This document shows positions 37,546-47,588 of a stretch of DNA of 64,000 bases, in pieces. The notes beneath the pieces are model-generated. The model saw only the letters and a program-made list of their open reading frames with translations, was not told the origin of the DNA and did not search any database. Origin of the DNA: CAZSSM01 sp964609385 (GTDB lineage Bacteria > Planctomycetota > Planctomycetia > Isosphaerales > Isosphaeraceae); NCBI GenBank assembly GCA_964609385.1, contig CAZSSM010000034.1:3567-67566 (forward strand), read 5' to 3'. The stretch's first letter is position 1; every line of letters begins with the position of its first letter. The translations under genes and the position numbers were made by a program.

Positions 37546-38313
37546 TCAGGACGTCGTGAGGCCCGATGACTCCCCGGGCCTAGCCGCGATCGAACGCCGG
37601 GCGTTCCGCTTAGGTCGGGTCAGGCCGAACAGCCCGATCCCGAAGAGCGAGACCAGGAGGATCCCCGAAGTGACCGCCACAAGCAAGCCATCGCGGAGAT
37701 CCTTGTTGCGGACAAACATCCATTTGTGCAGCAGACTGAAGCTCATCGCCTCCAGTTGTCGGCGGTCGTCCGTATGTCGGGTCACGCTCCCGGTGGCCGT
37801 CGAGACGTAGACCCGAGTCCCCTGACCGTCGTCGAGGTCGAACCGGTGCACCGGCAAGATCCGGAAGATCGTAATATATTCGGCATCGAATTCGGTCAGG
37901 TAATCGGTCCGGGTCATCGTCGTCTCCCCGAGGTAGTCCTCGGCGATCTGCGAGGCATAGGCCTCATCGACCCCCTCGCCAAGCGCACCGGTCTCGGCAT
38001 TCACGTAGACCGGCACATCCCGACCCAGGACGTCAATTTGATACCAGGATTCGTCTCCGACTCGACGGAGATTGATCGTCTCGATCCGATCAGGCGTTCC
38101 GGGGATCTGTGCGACTGCATCAATTAACGGGACGCGGAACCGAGAGACGTCGAGCGAGCCTTCAGCCCGAGGCCGGGGCGGTGGCGCCTGGGTGCGGCTC
38201 ATGATCGTGTGCAGGATCCCGCTCCCGGCGGACATGAAGATCGTCACGCTGAAAACCAGACCGAGCCAGCGATGGATCTGCGCGACGCGTCGGGGATGAA
38301 GCCATGTCGACAT
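37546..38313 (-). CDS. PepSY-domain membrane protein
   Basis: 255 residues from ATG at 38313 with AGAGGA upstream; the frame is open 18 codons more but without a site. First membrane helix after HPRRVAQIHRWLGLVFSVTIFMSAGSGILH, a typical PepSY_TM start (basic, with HRW), then a periplasmic region with a PepSY domain (RVGDESWYQIDVLGRDVPVYVNAETG, EDYLGETTMTRTDYLTEFDA), and a second helix near the C terminus (DGLLVAVTSGILLVSLFGIGLFG). Members are linked to iron uptake or reductase modules, often beside TonB receptors; none lies here. Size is smaller than the multi-helix PepSY_TM proteins. Membrane location is safe, role is not. Confidence 0.85.
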   Translation of the reverse strand: MSTWLHPRRVAQIHRWLGLVFSVTIFMSAGSGILHTIMSRTQAPPPRPRAEGSLDVSRFRVPLIDAVAQIPGTPDRIETINLRRVGDESWYQIDVLGRDVPVYVNAETGALGEGVDEAYASQIAEDYLGETTMTRTDYLTEFDAEYITIFRILPVHRFDLDDGQGTRVYVSTATGSVTRHTDDRRQLEAMSFSLLHKWMFVRNKDLRDGLLVAVTSGILLVSLFGIGLFGLTRPKRNARRSIAARPGESSGLTTS

Positions 38314-38423
38314 GGTTATCCTCTTTCTAAATGACAGGGATTCCGAAACCGATCGAGGCTTTGACAATCCGGACTCGGGTCGCGGGTCGAGGCCCTGCCC
38401 GAGATCCGGATCGGTGGCTGGGA

Positions 38424-39434
38424 TCAGAAGGCCTCAGCGGAGATCACCTCGCGGCCACGTCGGGTTGCCAGAGCGCGCCAGGTCTCCAGGGCGATGGTCT
38501 CGGCGATGAACGCCACATGCCCATCACAGAAGAGCGCATTGACACCGCCGGGGTGCTCGCTGCGGGCGGTCTTCCAGCCGGGATTGTGGAAGGTCACGCA
38601 GTCGAACTGGTCCGCGTTGGGTGTCGCGAAGTGGTTGTAGAGCGTGCTCCGATAGTCGCCGTCCCACCAGCCGTTACCCTTGGTGAAGTTCCACCCTCGT
38701 GACGGCTCGGCACATTTCTCCGGGGTCAAGGGCGCGTCGGTCCGTGCCAAGGCGCGCGGCCAGAAGCCGGGTGTCGGCGTCGGGGTTGACTGCGAAGGGA
38801 CGCCGGTGGGGCTGACTAATTGCTCCGAGGCGGCGATCGTGTTGCTCGACCCGTCGCGGATCGTCGCGATCGAGTGGACCCGGCCGATCACGAAGGTGCC
38901 GTTGGCGTCGGTCGCGTCGCCGCCGTTGGAACCGTCGCCGGAGCTGAACGCGTAGTTCGACGGCCCCGATGTTTCCGACGGGGGACCGTCGCCGTCGCTC
39001 GGACAGAGGAAGACCTCGACGACCGTGCCGACGACGGTCGCGTTGGCCGGGAAGATCGTGAACGGCGGCGTCCCGTAAACCTCGGTAAAGCCCGAGGCGA
39101 TCGGGAAGTCGAAGTTCAGCGAGTCGAAGACCGCCGTCTGCTCCAGGTATGGCGTCATCTGTGCCAAGGCCGACCATCGGTAATGCAGCGCCGGGATCCC
39201 GGGCGCCGCCTCGCCCTCACCCGGGATCAGGAAGCCGACGGGAAAGCTGTCGACCGCCGAATGGTAATTGTGTAAGGCGATGCCGATCTGCTTCAGGTTG
39301 TTCTGACACTGTGCGCGCCGAGCCGCCTCGCGGGCCTGCTGGACCGCCGGCAACAGCAACGAGACCAAGATCGCGATGATCGCGATCACCACCAACAACT
39401 CGATCAACGTGAAACCGCGCGATAACCGTTGCAT
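38424..39434 (-). CDS. DUF1559 pseudopilin-like protein
   Basis: 336 residues from ATG at 39434 (CCGGAGA upstream). The N terminus SRGFTLIELLVVIAIIAIL is a type IV pilin-like prepilin peptidase site, followed by LLLPAVQQAREAARRAQCQN, the planctomycete DUF1559 signature. The middle contains YRWSALAQMTPYLEQTAVFD and VEVFLCPSDGDGPPSETSGPSNYAFSSG (split here by composition), and the end carries FHNPGWKTARSEHPGGVNAL and FCDGHVAFIAETIAL (the H-x-GG-x-N...DGHV block typical of the family). These proteins are numerous in planctomycetes and are thought to be surface or secretion-system components. Nothing unusual here. Confidence 0.95.
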   Translation of the reverse strand: MQRLSRGFTLIELLVVIAIIAILVSLLLPAVQQAREAARRAQCQNNLKQIGIALHNYHSAVDSFPVGFLIPGEGEAAPGIPALHYRWSALAQMTPYLEQTAVFDSLNFDFPIASGFTEVYGTPPFTIFPANATVVGTVVEVFLCPSDGDGPPSETSGPSNYAFSSGDGSNGGDATDANGTFVIGRVHSIATIRDGSSNTIAASEQLVSPTGVPSQSTPTPTPGFWPRALARTDAPLTPEKCAEPSRGWNFTKGNGWWDGDYRSTLYNHFATPNADQFDCVTFHNPGWKTARSEHPGGVNALFCDGHVAFIAETIALETWRALATRRGREVISAEAF

Positions 39435-39840
39435 GTACAAATCTCCGGAACATGAGCGATTGAGCTTGACTATTCGTTCGCGATCGACGCGCATGCGTCG
39501 ACATGAACGTGCCTTTGACAGCCCAAAGTCTGAAAAGAATCGAAACCACAAGTAAATCGGCGCACACGATCCTCTTAGTGACGACTCGGCATGTTCGGAG
39601 TCGTCAGTCGATCGTGACGCGATGCGATCGGGAACATGTGCGTCGTTTGTGCGCCCAGTCCTCGACGGATCCGACGTCGGGGTCGACACCCTGTCCAGCC
39701 CGATCCGACGCGCGGACGGGTCACGGGACGATGATCGAGTCTGCTCCCTAACGCTTGCGCGCAGCGGGAGCGACCACCGCCTCAACGACGCGACGATGTC
39801 ATCTCATCGACGAACCAGGATGGATGGGTCGCCGACAGAA
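39435..39840. other. intergenic region, nothing recognisable
   Basis: About 400 bp upstream of the DUF1559 gene. Open frames present are out-of-frame shadows or low-quality; no repeat, hairpin or RNA gene is evident. The DUF1559 promoter should lie here. Confidence 0.45.
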
Positions 39841-40356
39841 TCAGCCTCGCGGTGGCCGCTCCAGTCGGTCCGCGCGAGGATCCGGGAGGGCTTCGGGATC
39901 GGTCCCCAGCCGCGAACCGCGATCGGACCGCATCGACCTCGGCCGAGCCGAGACCTGCCAGGCGATCACCTTCCAGGTCGAAGTCCGAGGGGCCTCCTCG
40001 GGCAACCCCGACCCATCGCATGGCGACGACCGAAGACATGCCGGAACGGTGGGCAGGAGATCCTCAAGCACGGAGGTCAACCTCCGGTCGCCTCCCTCGC
40101 CCGTTCGGTCCACACCTCTGTCCATGTGCGCGAGATGTGACCCCTCGTCGCAGCAACAGACCAGCCTAGAACATGCCGATCCGCAGCGGCAGGCATGGCC
40201 GATGTGGCCCGCGACCGAATCGTCCAAGATGTCTCGGATCGGCAGGACGGGCGGTGGGTCGACCGATCCCCGGCCGAGCAAATAAGCCCCGATCCAGATC
40301 ACCGGCACGGCCAACCATGACAATCGGCGCGAGATGTCGAGCGTCGGATTCGTCAT
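39841..40356 (-). CDS. possible Cys-rich single-pass membrane protein
   Basis: 171 residues if started at ATG 40356 (no good ribosome binding site). The first 35 residues look genuine: basic RRLS followed by WLAVPVIWIGAYLLGRGS, a membrane anchor, then PPPVLPIRDI. Next comes a cysteine cluster, HACRCGSACSRLVCCCDEG, that could bind metal. The last ~90 residues are rich in Arg, Pro, Ser and look less protein-like, so the true gene may be shorter or frameshifted. No family recognised. Confidence 0.35.
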   Translation of the reverse strand: MTNPTLDISRRLSWLAVPVIWIGAYLLGRGSVDPPPVLPIRDILDDSVAGHIGHACRCGSACSRLVCCCDEGSHLAHMDRGVDRTGEGGDRRLTSVLEDLLPTVPACLRSSPCDGSGLPEEAPRTSTWKVIAWQVSARPRSMRSDRGSRLGTDPEALPDPRADRLERPPRG

Positions 40357-40696
40357 GAATGTGCAAGGGTCAGCGACCATCGGGGGGCCATCGGACAATG
40401 TTCCATCGGACAATGTGATGACCAGAAACAAGACCGCATTGTTTCGGTCCGGAAACAGCCATGTCAAGGCATCTCAAGACGAGAGGTTTGGGTGGGATTC
40501 GAGAATCAAGACGGGGGATCGGCGAGGCTCGGCTCGTCGAACGGTGCTGGTTCACGATCGAGGTGCCCGCCAGTCGTGATCGAGAGATCGCCTGGGGGGA
40601 ACCTTCGGATGACCACGGCCTCGCGATGTGTCCCTTCTTGCCATAGAATGGGTTTAGGCCTGAGATCTCTTGTCCTGTTGCCTAGGAGCGTGGCTG
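40357..40696. other. intergenic region upstream of glpX with a short tandem repeat
   Basis: About 340 bp. CCATCGGACAATGT occurs twice in tandem at 40388-40401 and 40403-40416 (15-bp period). The rest holds no recognisable feature except AGGAG at 40684-40688, the glpX ribosome binding site. Confidence 0.5.
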
Positions 40697-41755
40697 ATGG
40701 TCGAGTCACTGACCAAATCCGACCCGGAACGGAGCGTCGAGTTCGAGTTCGTCCGGGCCACCGAGAACGCCGCGCTGAGTGTCGTGCCCTGGCTGGGCCG
40801 CGGGCAGAAGGAGGAGGCCGACGCGGCGGCCATCGACGCCATCCAAGGTGTCTTCGACTTGGTCGATATCCGGGGCGAGGTGGCCATCGGCGAAGGGATC
40901 AAGGACAACGCGCCGGGCCTCTTCCAAGGAGATCGGCTGGGCACCTGGCTGGAGGAGTCGCCCCGCTACGACATCGCGCTGGACCCGGTCGACGGCACCT
41001 CCAACGTCGCCAACGGCCAGCCTAACTCGATCTCGGTGATGGCCGCCAGCCAACGCCTACCCGACGGCCCCTGCGCGATGCGGCCGATCCCAGCCTTCTA
41101 CTCCGAGAAGTTGGCCTACGGGCCCCAAGTCGTCGAGGCGATCCAGGCCGGCATGCCGGCATTGAGCCTGGACGACTCGATGGAGACGATCCTCAACCGG
41201 GTCGCCGAGGCGCTCGGCAAACGGGTCCGCGAGGTGATCATCGTCATGCTCAATCGGCCCCGCAACGCCGAGGCGATCGCCGAGGTCCGACGCATCGGCG
41301 CGGCCCTCCGACTGATCACCGACGGCGACATCGCCGCGGCCGTTGCCCCCTCGCTGGCCGACCACGTCGTCGATATCTACTACGGCATCGGCGGCTCTCC
41401 CGAAGGCGTCCTCACCGCCGCCGCCCTCAAGGCGCTCGGCGGCGAACTGCTGCTCCGGATGTGGCCCCGTGACGAGGAGGAACGTGCTGAGCTCCTCAAC
41501 AGTGTCGGTCCCGACGACCTGCAACGCACCTTCACCAACGAGGATCTCGTCCGGGGCCGAAGCGCCCTCTTCTGCGCCACCGGGATCAGCGACAGCTCCC
41601 TGTTGCCCGGCGTCCGGTTGACCGGCAAGAAGGCGATCACCCACTCGATCCTGATGCGCGCCACCAGCCGGACCGTCCGCTACATCCGCGCCGTCCACGA
41701 CTTCGAGCACAAGACGATCCACCTTCGAAGCGCCCAGGCCGACCGCAAGATCTGA
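40697..41755 (+). CDS. glpX: class II fructose-1,6-bisphosphatase GlpX
   Basis: 352 residues from ATG at 40697 with AGGAG 8 bases upstream. GlpX hydrolyses fructose-1,6-bisphosphate to fructose-6-phosphate in gluconeogenesis (in some bacteria also sedoheptulose-1,7-bisphosphate). Motifs in order: AALSVVPWLGRGQKEEADAA, VAIGEGIKDNAPGLFQGD, the metal-site IALDPVDGTSNVANG, RLITDGDIAAAV, YGIGGSPEGVLTAAALK and ATGISDSSLLPGVR. Class II signatures read DPLEGTT in E. coli; here it is DPVDGTS, an acceptable variation. Soluble, cytosolic. A stand-alone gene with no operon partner visible. Confidence 0.95.
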   Translation: MVESLTKSDPERSVEFEFVRATENAALSVVPWLGRGQKEEADAAAIDAIQGVFDLVDIRGEVAIGEGIKDNAPGLFQGDRLGTWLEESPRYDIALDPVDGTSNVANGQPNSISVMAASQRLPDGPCAMRPIPAFYSEKLAYGPQVVEAIQAGMPALSLDDSMETILNRVAEALGKRVREVIIVMLNRPRNAEAIAEVRRIGAALRLITDGDIAAAVAPSLADHVVDIYYGIGGSPEGVLTAAALKALGGELLLRMWPRDEEERAELLNSVGPDDLQRTFTNEDLVRGRSALFCATGISDSSLLPGVRLTGKKAITHSILMRATSRTVRYIRAVHDFEHKTIHLRSAQADRKI

Positions 41756-42307
41756 AGCCGCTTTGTTGAAGCGTAATCGGTGCCCTCCGCCTCGGTCTGG
41801 GCTCTCAAGCTGACCCAGGCTCGGGTCCGCTGAATACCGCCCGCCCCCTTCGAGGGCCGACCCCCGATCGCGCGAGTCGGTCCACGTCGTCGACGAACCA
41901 TCGTTCGCGAGATGACCCGGTGCACGAGTCCTTCTAGGTCTGCTCCGGGGCGAAGATAGTCCCTTCCCAGACAACGACCCACATAATTAAATCGCTTTTA
42001 ATTACCATCTGATTCGACATAAGATTTATTTTTGATTCGTCTCGATCAACCGGTTCCGACGATCGGTAGGGGCTGGACGTTGCCTGGGGCGATAGCTAAC
42101 TGCGGGTCTGGGCATGTGTTGTCCACAATCGATCGCCGCAAACGGTGATCTTATCAATCATGACTCGTTATCATTGATGATGAGGTTGGAGGTAACTTGC
42201 GTTGGCGTAACGACGGACCACCTCACCTACCGAGATAAGCGTCCCGAAACACATGATCACAGAAATACAATCCGCCCGAAATTTCCAGTCTGGAACCGGA
42301 GTCGTTG
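41756..42307. other. intergenic region, nothing recognisable; AT-rich centre
   Basis: About 550 bp with an AT-rich stretch around 41990-42060, against a GC-rich background. No gene, hairpin or repeat is convincing. It may hold the promoter of the following DUF1254 gene. Confidence 0.45.
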
Positions 42308-43621
42308 ATGAACCCCAGATACTTTCTCTTGATGGTCGTTGCGGGGCTCACCGGAAGCGAGGCGACGTCATCTTCGAAAGACGCGGGCGTGGAAGTTACG
42401 CCGGAGACTTACATCCGTGCGGAGACGGATTTCGCCTTCGCCGATTTCCAGAAGAACGCCAGTGGTAAGGTCAACCGGTTCTTCTACATTCGCAAACCGA
42501 CACCCTTGGATGAACAGACCGTTGTGCGGATGAATCGGGACACGCTCTACGCCGGGGCCGTTGTGGATACCGAAGGCGAAGCCACGGTCACCATCCCCGA
42601 GTTCCCCGACGACCGGTACTTCTCGGTCTTCGTGATCGACAACGACCACTATGCGCCCATCGTCTTTTATGAACCGGGGACCTACGTTATCCCATCAGAC
42701 ACCAAGTACATCGGCTTAGTCCAGCGGATCCAACTGATGGATCCGGACGACCCTGCCGATGTACAGTTGGTCAATGACCTACAAGACAAGATCACGATCC
42801 AGGCCACCAGCGCCGATCCGTTCCCCGTCCCCCCATGGGACAAGGAATCGATGCTTGCGCTTCGCGCGGAGTATGAGAAGGAGTTTCAGAAGTACGCACA
42901 ATACGAGCCCGATTGGATGGGTCCGCGAGGCGAGGTCAATGAAGAGACCCGGCATCTGGCCGCAGCGGGTGCATGGGGCCTCTTTCCAGAAAAGGACGCG
43001 GTGTACATCAACGACGCCGGCCCGGCCGACCCGACCAAGGGCTACACGGCGACCTATCAAGTGCCCGAGAACAATGCCTTTTGGTCCATCACGGTCTACG
43101 GCAACGACGGGTTCATGGAGAGCGACAACAACATCGTGAACGACCGCAACGTCACCCTAAATGAGGACGGCACCTTCACGGTCTACTTCGGGTCGGAGGA
43201 GGCTTGCGGAGACAAACCGAATCGGGTGGAGATCACCGAGGGATGGAACTACCTGATGCGGGTCTATCGGCCCGGACCTTCGGTCTTGTCGCGACAGTAC
43301 CGACTCCCGACCGTGGCCGTCGTCGGCGAACAGGCCTCCGCCAAGCGGAATGCCAACGATGAAATCCTCGTCGATGAGACCAACTTCACGATCGCCGAGA
43401 CCGACCGGTATTTCGCCGACCATTCCGCCGAGCACCCCGTGAACTCGTTCCGCCATTCTCGGGAGATGTCGAGTCGGGACAATCAGTTTGTGGTCCGAGA
43501 GAATCGGGACGTCATGTACAGCCACGCGGTCGTCGACATCTCCGAAGGAGCAACGATCCTGCTTGGGACGTCTACTCCGCGATCCAAGTCATCGACGAGA
43601 ACCAGTACACCATCGCGGTGA
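42308..43621 (+). pseudogene. tandem DUF1254/DUF1214 protein, 5' part before a frameshift
   Basis: Starts at ATG 42308 (GGAG about 7 bases upstream) with a hydrophobic leader (YFLLMVVAGLTGSEA). The first copy is complete: DUF1254 part with VVRMNRDTLYAGAVVDTEGE and YFSVFVIDNDHYAPIVFYEP, then a DUF1214 part with NNAFWSITVYGNDGFMESDN and GWNYLMRVYRPGPSVL. A second copy starts near ILVDETNFTIAETDRYFADH and proceeds through VVRENRDVMYSHAVVDISEG, but at about 43550 the frame is lost and translation runs into a Ser/Thr/Arg tail ending at 43621. The continuation is in another frame (next entry). Either one copy was inactivated or a short deletion or sequencing error broke one long gene. Function unknown; the family is exported. 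Confidence 0.75.
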
Positions 43622-44316
43622 TCTACCCGGGTGAGCAGAGGACGTTCACGCCCGAGGATGTCGCCCTCGGAAATCATGTCTTTCTCAATATGAGGACGGG
43701 CGTGCGCTCGCTCGATGAGGAAGGCTACCAGGAGGCCCACCAACATCAGGACCGGGTCCGCATCGAGGCGAATTCCGCGAAGCCCTACGAAGCCAAAGGC
43801 TTCGAGAAGACGAGTCTGGACGCGACCAGACAGCGACTCAAGGCCCGGATGGATGAGGCGGACAAGCCCCAATTCTACTTCGGAACCAAGGACGAAGTGG
43901 AACCGACGCAGTTCCTGATCGCCTCGGCGGTCGGCATCTTCGGACTCCCTATCAAGCACGCAGCCTATCTCAACACGATCCAACCGACGGGCCAGTGCAA
44001 GGAGGGCGCACCCTGCTCGATCACACTTCCCGTCCCGCCCTTGGATTTCGACCGGGGCGGCTTCTTCTCCGTGACCACCTACGACAGCAAGGGCTGGATC
44101 GCGAAGGACAACTTCGCCTTGAACAACCGAACGGCCACCCCCAACGAAGACGGGAGCTACACGTTTCACTTCAACTGCCCGGACAAGCCGAACAACATCG
44201 ACGTCGAAGAGGGATGGACCGTGCTGATCCGGCTCTATGTCCCCACCAGCACAGAAGCCATCTTGGACTACATTAAGCAGGCGAATGAAACGATCGGCTT
44301 CGAACGGGTCGAGTAA
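43552..44316 (+). pseudogene. tandem DUF1254/DUF1214 protein, 3' part after the frameshift
   Basis: In the +1-shifted frame, coding sense resumes with DPAWDVYSAIQVIDENQYTI and IAVIYPGEQRTFTPEDV, completing the DUF1254 part of the second copy, then a full DUF1214 part (FLIASAVGIFGLPIKHAAYL, GGFFSVTTYDSKGWIAKDNF, EEGWTVLIRLYVPTSTEAI) to a stop at 44316. The only start in frame is GTG at 43618, mid-domain and without a site, so this is a fragment and not an independent gene. Joining the two parts needs only one small indel near 43550-43560, where the expected strand linking GATI to AWDVY is also a few residues short. Confidence 0.75.
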
Positions 44317-44444
44317 GGAACGATCCTCGGGTTCGGCGTGACCCCTCTCCGAAGCCACGGTCACGCCGGAAGAGGTGAGCATCACCCTTTCCGGACCCGC
44401 CAACACACAAGAGCGTCCATAAATTTCTTCGAAACAATCCATAA

Positions 44445-44480
44445 GATCACCAGCCTTCTCCTACCGCGAGGCTGGTGATC
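44445..44480. terminator. bidirectional hairpin between convergent genes
   Basis: Perfect 12-bp inverted repeat GATCACCAGCCT (44445-44456) and AGGCTGGTGATC (44469-44480) with a 12-base loop, between the convergent DUF1254 and redoxin/cytochrome genes. No T-run follows on either side, so it may be a factor-dependent or bidirectional terminator. Confidence 0.6.
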
Positions 44481-44538
44481 TCGACAGATCCTGAACAGAA
44501 TCGCTGACCCGATTCCAGGAACGGAGACCCTTCGCAGA

Positions 44539-46851
44539 TCACCTGCTCTCGGACCAATCACCGAGGAAGGCGAACCCCCGGTTCCACATCCTCATGAAGG
44601 GGTTCTGGAGGTTGTTCTCGATCCGGATGTCGGCCTCGAGTGTTGGACCCTCGAGCGTTCCCTCGACGGTGGTCCGGCCCCAGCCGCTTCGGTGATCGGC
44701 CGAGACACGACCGTCCCGGCGCTCGACGGTCCCGAGCGGGATGTCGAAGTTCGTCCCCTGTGCCGGCATCACGAGCGTCCCCTGCCCGTCGGGCTCGACG
44801 ATCAGCAGCATCGGGAAGGTCGCGATCGGTCCCAACCGCATCGTCCCCCGGAAATAGGAGGCCTCCGGATGCGCTTCGATCCACTCGGCGATCCGACGGC
44901 CGGGGTCACCGCGGAGCGGTTCGACCCGTTCCTCGGAGAAATACATGAATGAGCCGACCGCCATCTCGTCATCCGACTCGGGGCCGAAGCGGACGATCGC
45001 CTCGGGGTCCGGGTTGTTGCGATTGGACGCCGAATTGTCGAGCCGCGCGATCATCTCGATCTCGGTGCCGGCCGCGATCGGTTTCGGCTCGACCAGTTGA
45101 TACCGCCACTGGTAGTTGAAGTCGTAGCGGGGCACCTCCAACAAGGTCTCGCGGGTCCCGTTCGGATAGTGAGCGATGTAGGTCATCTCTCGACCTCGAA
45201 AATGCATGCGTGGCTCATATGAGATGATCTGAATGTCCTCGTCGAGTTTGATCCGCCCGCGGACAATGTATTCGGCCTCCCCTGGAGGAATGATGATCGG
45301 CAGGAAGTTCGCTGCGGCCCGGCCGGCGACCCGGCGGAGCGGTCCTTCACCGAAGTAGAGCCCAATCTTGGTCTGGTCGCGTTCCACGGTGTTCGAGGTC
45401 GGGTGGTAATGCATCGCGGCGGTGAAGATCATGGTCCCGTCAGTCGAGGTGATCGGGATCCCGATGCCCTCCGGATACGCGATGGCCGGGGACCCGGCCG
45501 CCCACGCGCCCAGACGCCCGCGCGTCTGTTGTGATGCGGGATTGCCCCGTCCCCCACCACCTTGACGCCGTCGCTGCATCAACTGGCGGAGCATCCGCCC
45601 CCGAGCCGCAGCGTCCCCCGCGAATCCGATCCGTCCTCGAGCCCCCTCAGCCCCGACGGCCTCCACACCGCCCATGACCCCAGTGCCACCGAAGGACAAC
45701 GCCAAGTGGTGAACGACCTCGGGGTTGCCTGGCAAGACCTCCACGGCCTGGATCCAGTGATCCCCTTTCGGAAACGGAACCTCAACGCTCAACGTCGGCC
45801 ACTCATCGGAGTCGCTCGGCTGGACAACATATTCCGGGAGGATCACGATCAGATCGGGCTCGCCCAACTGCCAGCCCTCGCCGAACTCGGGGAAGGGCGG
45901 AGCTTCGGCCAGGTCACCGGACGGCGCCCCAGCATCGACCCAGCGAATGATCGTCGCGATCTGCTCATCGCTCAGGCTCAGGTCGTGTTCGAAGGGGCCG
46001 TACCCCGGTGCCACGCCCCAAGGGGGCATCCGACGATCCCGTACCGCCTCCTTGATCGTCGGGGCCCAGATCGCGATATCCTCATACGCGTCCATCGCGA
46101 ACGGGGCGACCTGACCGGGCCGATGGCAGCGAGCACACTTGGCGAACAGGATCGGGGCCACGTCGCTCGCAAAAGTGATCTCCGGCTCAGGCCGTGGCGG
46201 TTCCACGATTGCGGGCCGCAACTCCTCGGGCGGTCGGCCGATGACGCAGCCGACGACCTCGGTGACCGGCACGCTCACCGCGCGGCCGTCCAAGAGTTCG
46301 TCGATCGCGATCCGAAGGTCCTCGCGGGTCGCTCGATCGCGGCGCCCTCCTTGGACGAAACGGTCGTCGATGCGCCCCCAGTAGCGGACCCAACGATCGC
46401 GATCGACGACGAAGGTCTCCGGCGTCCTCGAGGCGCCGAAGGTCCGAGCCAGGGTCCCCGGGCGATCCGGCACGATGGGGAAGGCGATCCCCTGCTCCCC
46501 AGCAAACCGCACCATCTCCTGACGATCGTCCTGCCAGTTCGACATCACCGCCACGAAACGGACGCCCCGCTCACGATAACGCGCGGCCATCTCGGCCAAC
46601 TTGGTGCCATAGGTCTGAGCCAAAGGGCACTCGGTCCCCAGGAACGCCACAACGATCAACGGACCCCGCCCTTCACCCTGATCGGCAGGCTCGTCGTCCA
46701 GTCGCCAGACCCCGCCGTCCAAGGCCTCGACGGACAGCTCGGGGATCCGTTGACCGACGAGCGAGCGGTCGTCCGCCCGGACGAAGCTCACAAACATCAA
46801 CACCCAAGCAAAAACCGATCCGAAGACTAACACGACGTGCCATTTCCTCAT
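44539..46851 (-). CDS. redoxin + cytochrome c + PHM-like copper monooxygenase fusion
   Basis: 770 residues from ATG at 46851 (GAGAGG upstream); an in-frame codon at 46887 is possible but unsupported. Signal or anchor: WHVVLVFGSVFAWVLMFVSF. Domain 1 (~35-200) is an AhpC/TSA thioredoxin fold: FLGTECPLAQTYGTKLAEMA, with a single Cys in TECPL. Domain 2 (~240-330) holds the haem-attachment site CARCH, with IIRWVDAGAPSGD closing the cytochrome c block. Domain 3 (~350-700) resembles peptidylglycine alpha-hydroxylating monooxygenase: EVVHHLALS and AAMHYHPTSNTVER supply His pairs, and EPRMHFRGREMTYIAHYP adds another. This three-part architecture recurs in planctomycetes and acidobacteria. It probably works in the periplasm; substrate unknown. 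Confidence 0.88.
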   Translation of the reverse strand: MRKWHVVLVFGSVFAWVLMFVSFVRADDRSLVGQRIPELSVEALDGGVWRLDDEPADQGEGRGPLIVVAFLGTECPLAQTYGTKLAEMAARYRERGVRFVAVMSNWQDDRQEMVRFAGEQGIAFPIVPDRPGTLARTFGASRTPETFVVDRDRWVRYWGRIDDRFVQGGRRDRATREDLRIAIDELLDGRAVSVPVTEVVGCVIGRPPEELRPAIVEPPRPEPEITFASDVAPILFAKCARCHRPGQVAPFAMDAYEDIAIWAPTIKEAVRDRRMPPWGVAPGYGPFEHDLSLSDEQIATIIRWVDAGAPSGDLAEAPPFPEFGEGWQLGEPDLIVILPEYVVQPSDSDEWPTLSVEVPFPKGDHWIQAVEVLPGNPEVVHHLALSFGGTGVMGGVEAVGAEGARGRIGFAGDAAARGRMLRQLMQRRRQGGGGRGNPASQQTRGRLGAWAAGSPAIAYPEGIGIPITSTDGTMIFTAAMHYHPTSNTVERDQTKIGLYFGEGPLRRVAGRAAANFLPIIIPPGEAEYIVRGRIKLDEDIQIISYEPRMHFRGREMTYIAHYPNGTRETLLEVPRYDFNYQWRYQLVEPKPIAAGTEIEMIARLDNSASNRNNPDPEAIVRFGPESDDEMAVGSFMYFSEERVEPLRGDPGRRIAEWIEAHPEASYFRGTMRLGPIATFPMLLIVEPDGQGTLVMPAQGTNFDIPLGTVERRDGRVSADHRSGWGRTTVEGTLEGPTLEADIRIENNLQNPFMRMWNRGFAFLGDWSESR

Positions 46852-47588
46852 CAGCCTCTCCCATGGATAAAGCGCCTGCAGTCCCACTCGACATGCCTGT
46901 TCATCCGCTCAAAGCCGATCGGTGAGGCAGTCGGGGAATTCAACCCACACCTGCGTCGAAGGTGTCGCGCGGTCTGTGGAGATCGGCAAGGCCTCCCGCT
47001 GACTCCCCCCGATCGACGATCAACCCCTTAAAGAACGCCGACGCTGATGCGAATCTCCAGTCGATCACGGACGAGGCGACTGGAGCAGGAGTCATCGAGC
47101 CCACGTCTAACGAATCGCCCACATGCTCGCACAATGATTAACACGCAAGCGTCTTGATTGACGGCCTTCCTGACAACCAAACGGTGCCTCGTCGGGACGC
47201 GTTAGAAAATCTCCTTCAATTCCACAAAATCGAAAAAGTTTTACATTCATATATTACATAGATCGAGGTTTTCTCGCCGATATGGTCGCGCGACGAGTGA
47301 TAGCCTGGAGAAGACAGGTAACTAGATAGGAAGAATAGAGAGCAAACCTGGAGATCGCTCAGGCCAGGACCTTTCTGGTCATCGAGCAATCTGGATCTCG
47401 TAACATCGCGGATCATTGACAACGGAAAGGTCAACCGGTATTTTCAGACTGTCCTAATCGTCTGTCTCCACCCAATCTCGTCAGTGTTCTCCATTCCCCT
47501 GGAGACCCCGGTTGGCCGAGTCGGGCTGGTTAGGTCTGTGACGTGCTCCAATTCCGAACACGCACCCTTGTCTCCGGAGATGCGACCC
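46852..47588. other. intergenic region, nothing recognisable; AT-rich part
   Basis: About 735 bp between divergent genes. The segment around 47215-47280 is notably AT-rich. No gene with coding character is seen. GGAG at 47575-47578 serves the Tyr-rich gene that follows. Confidence 0.45.
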
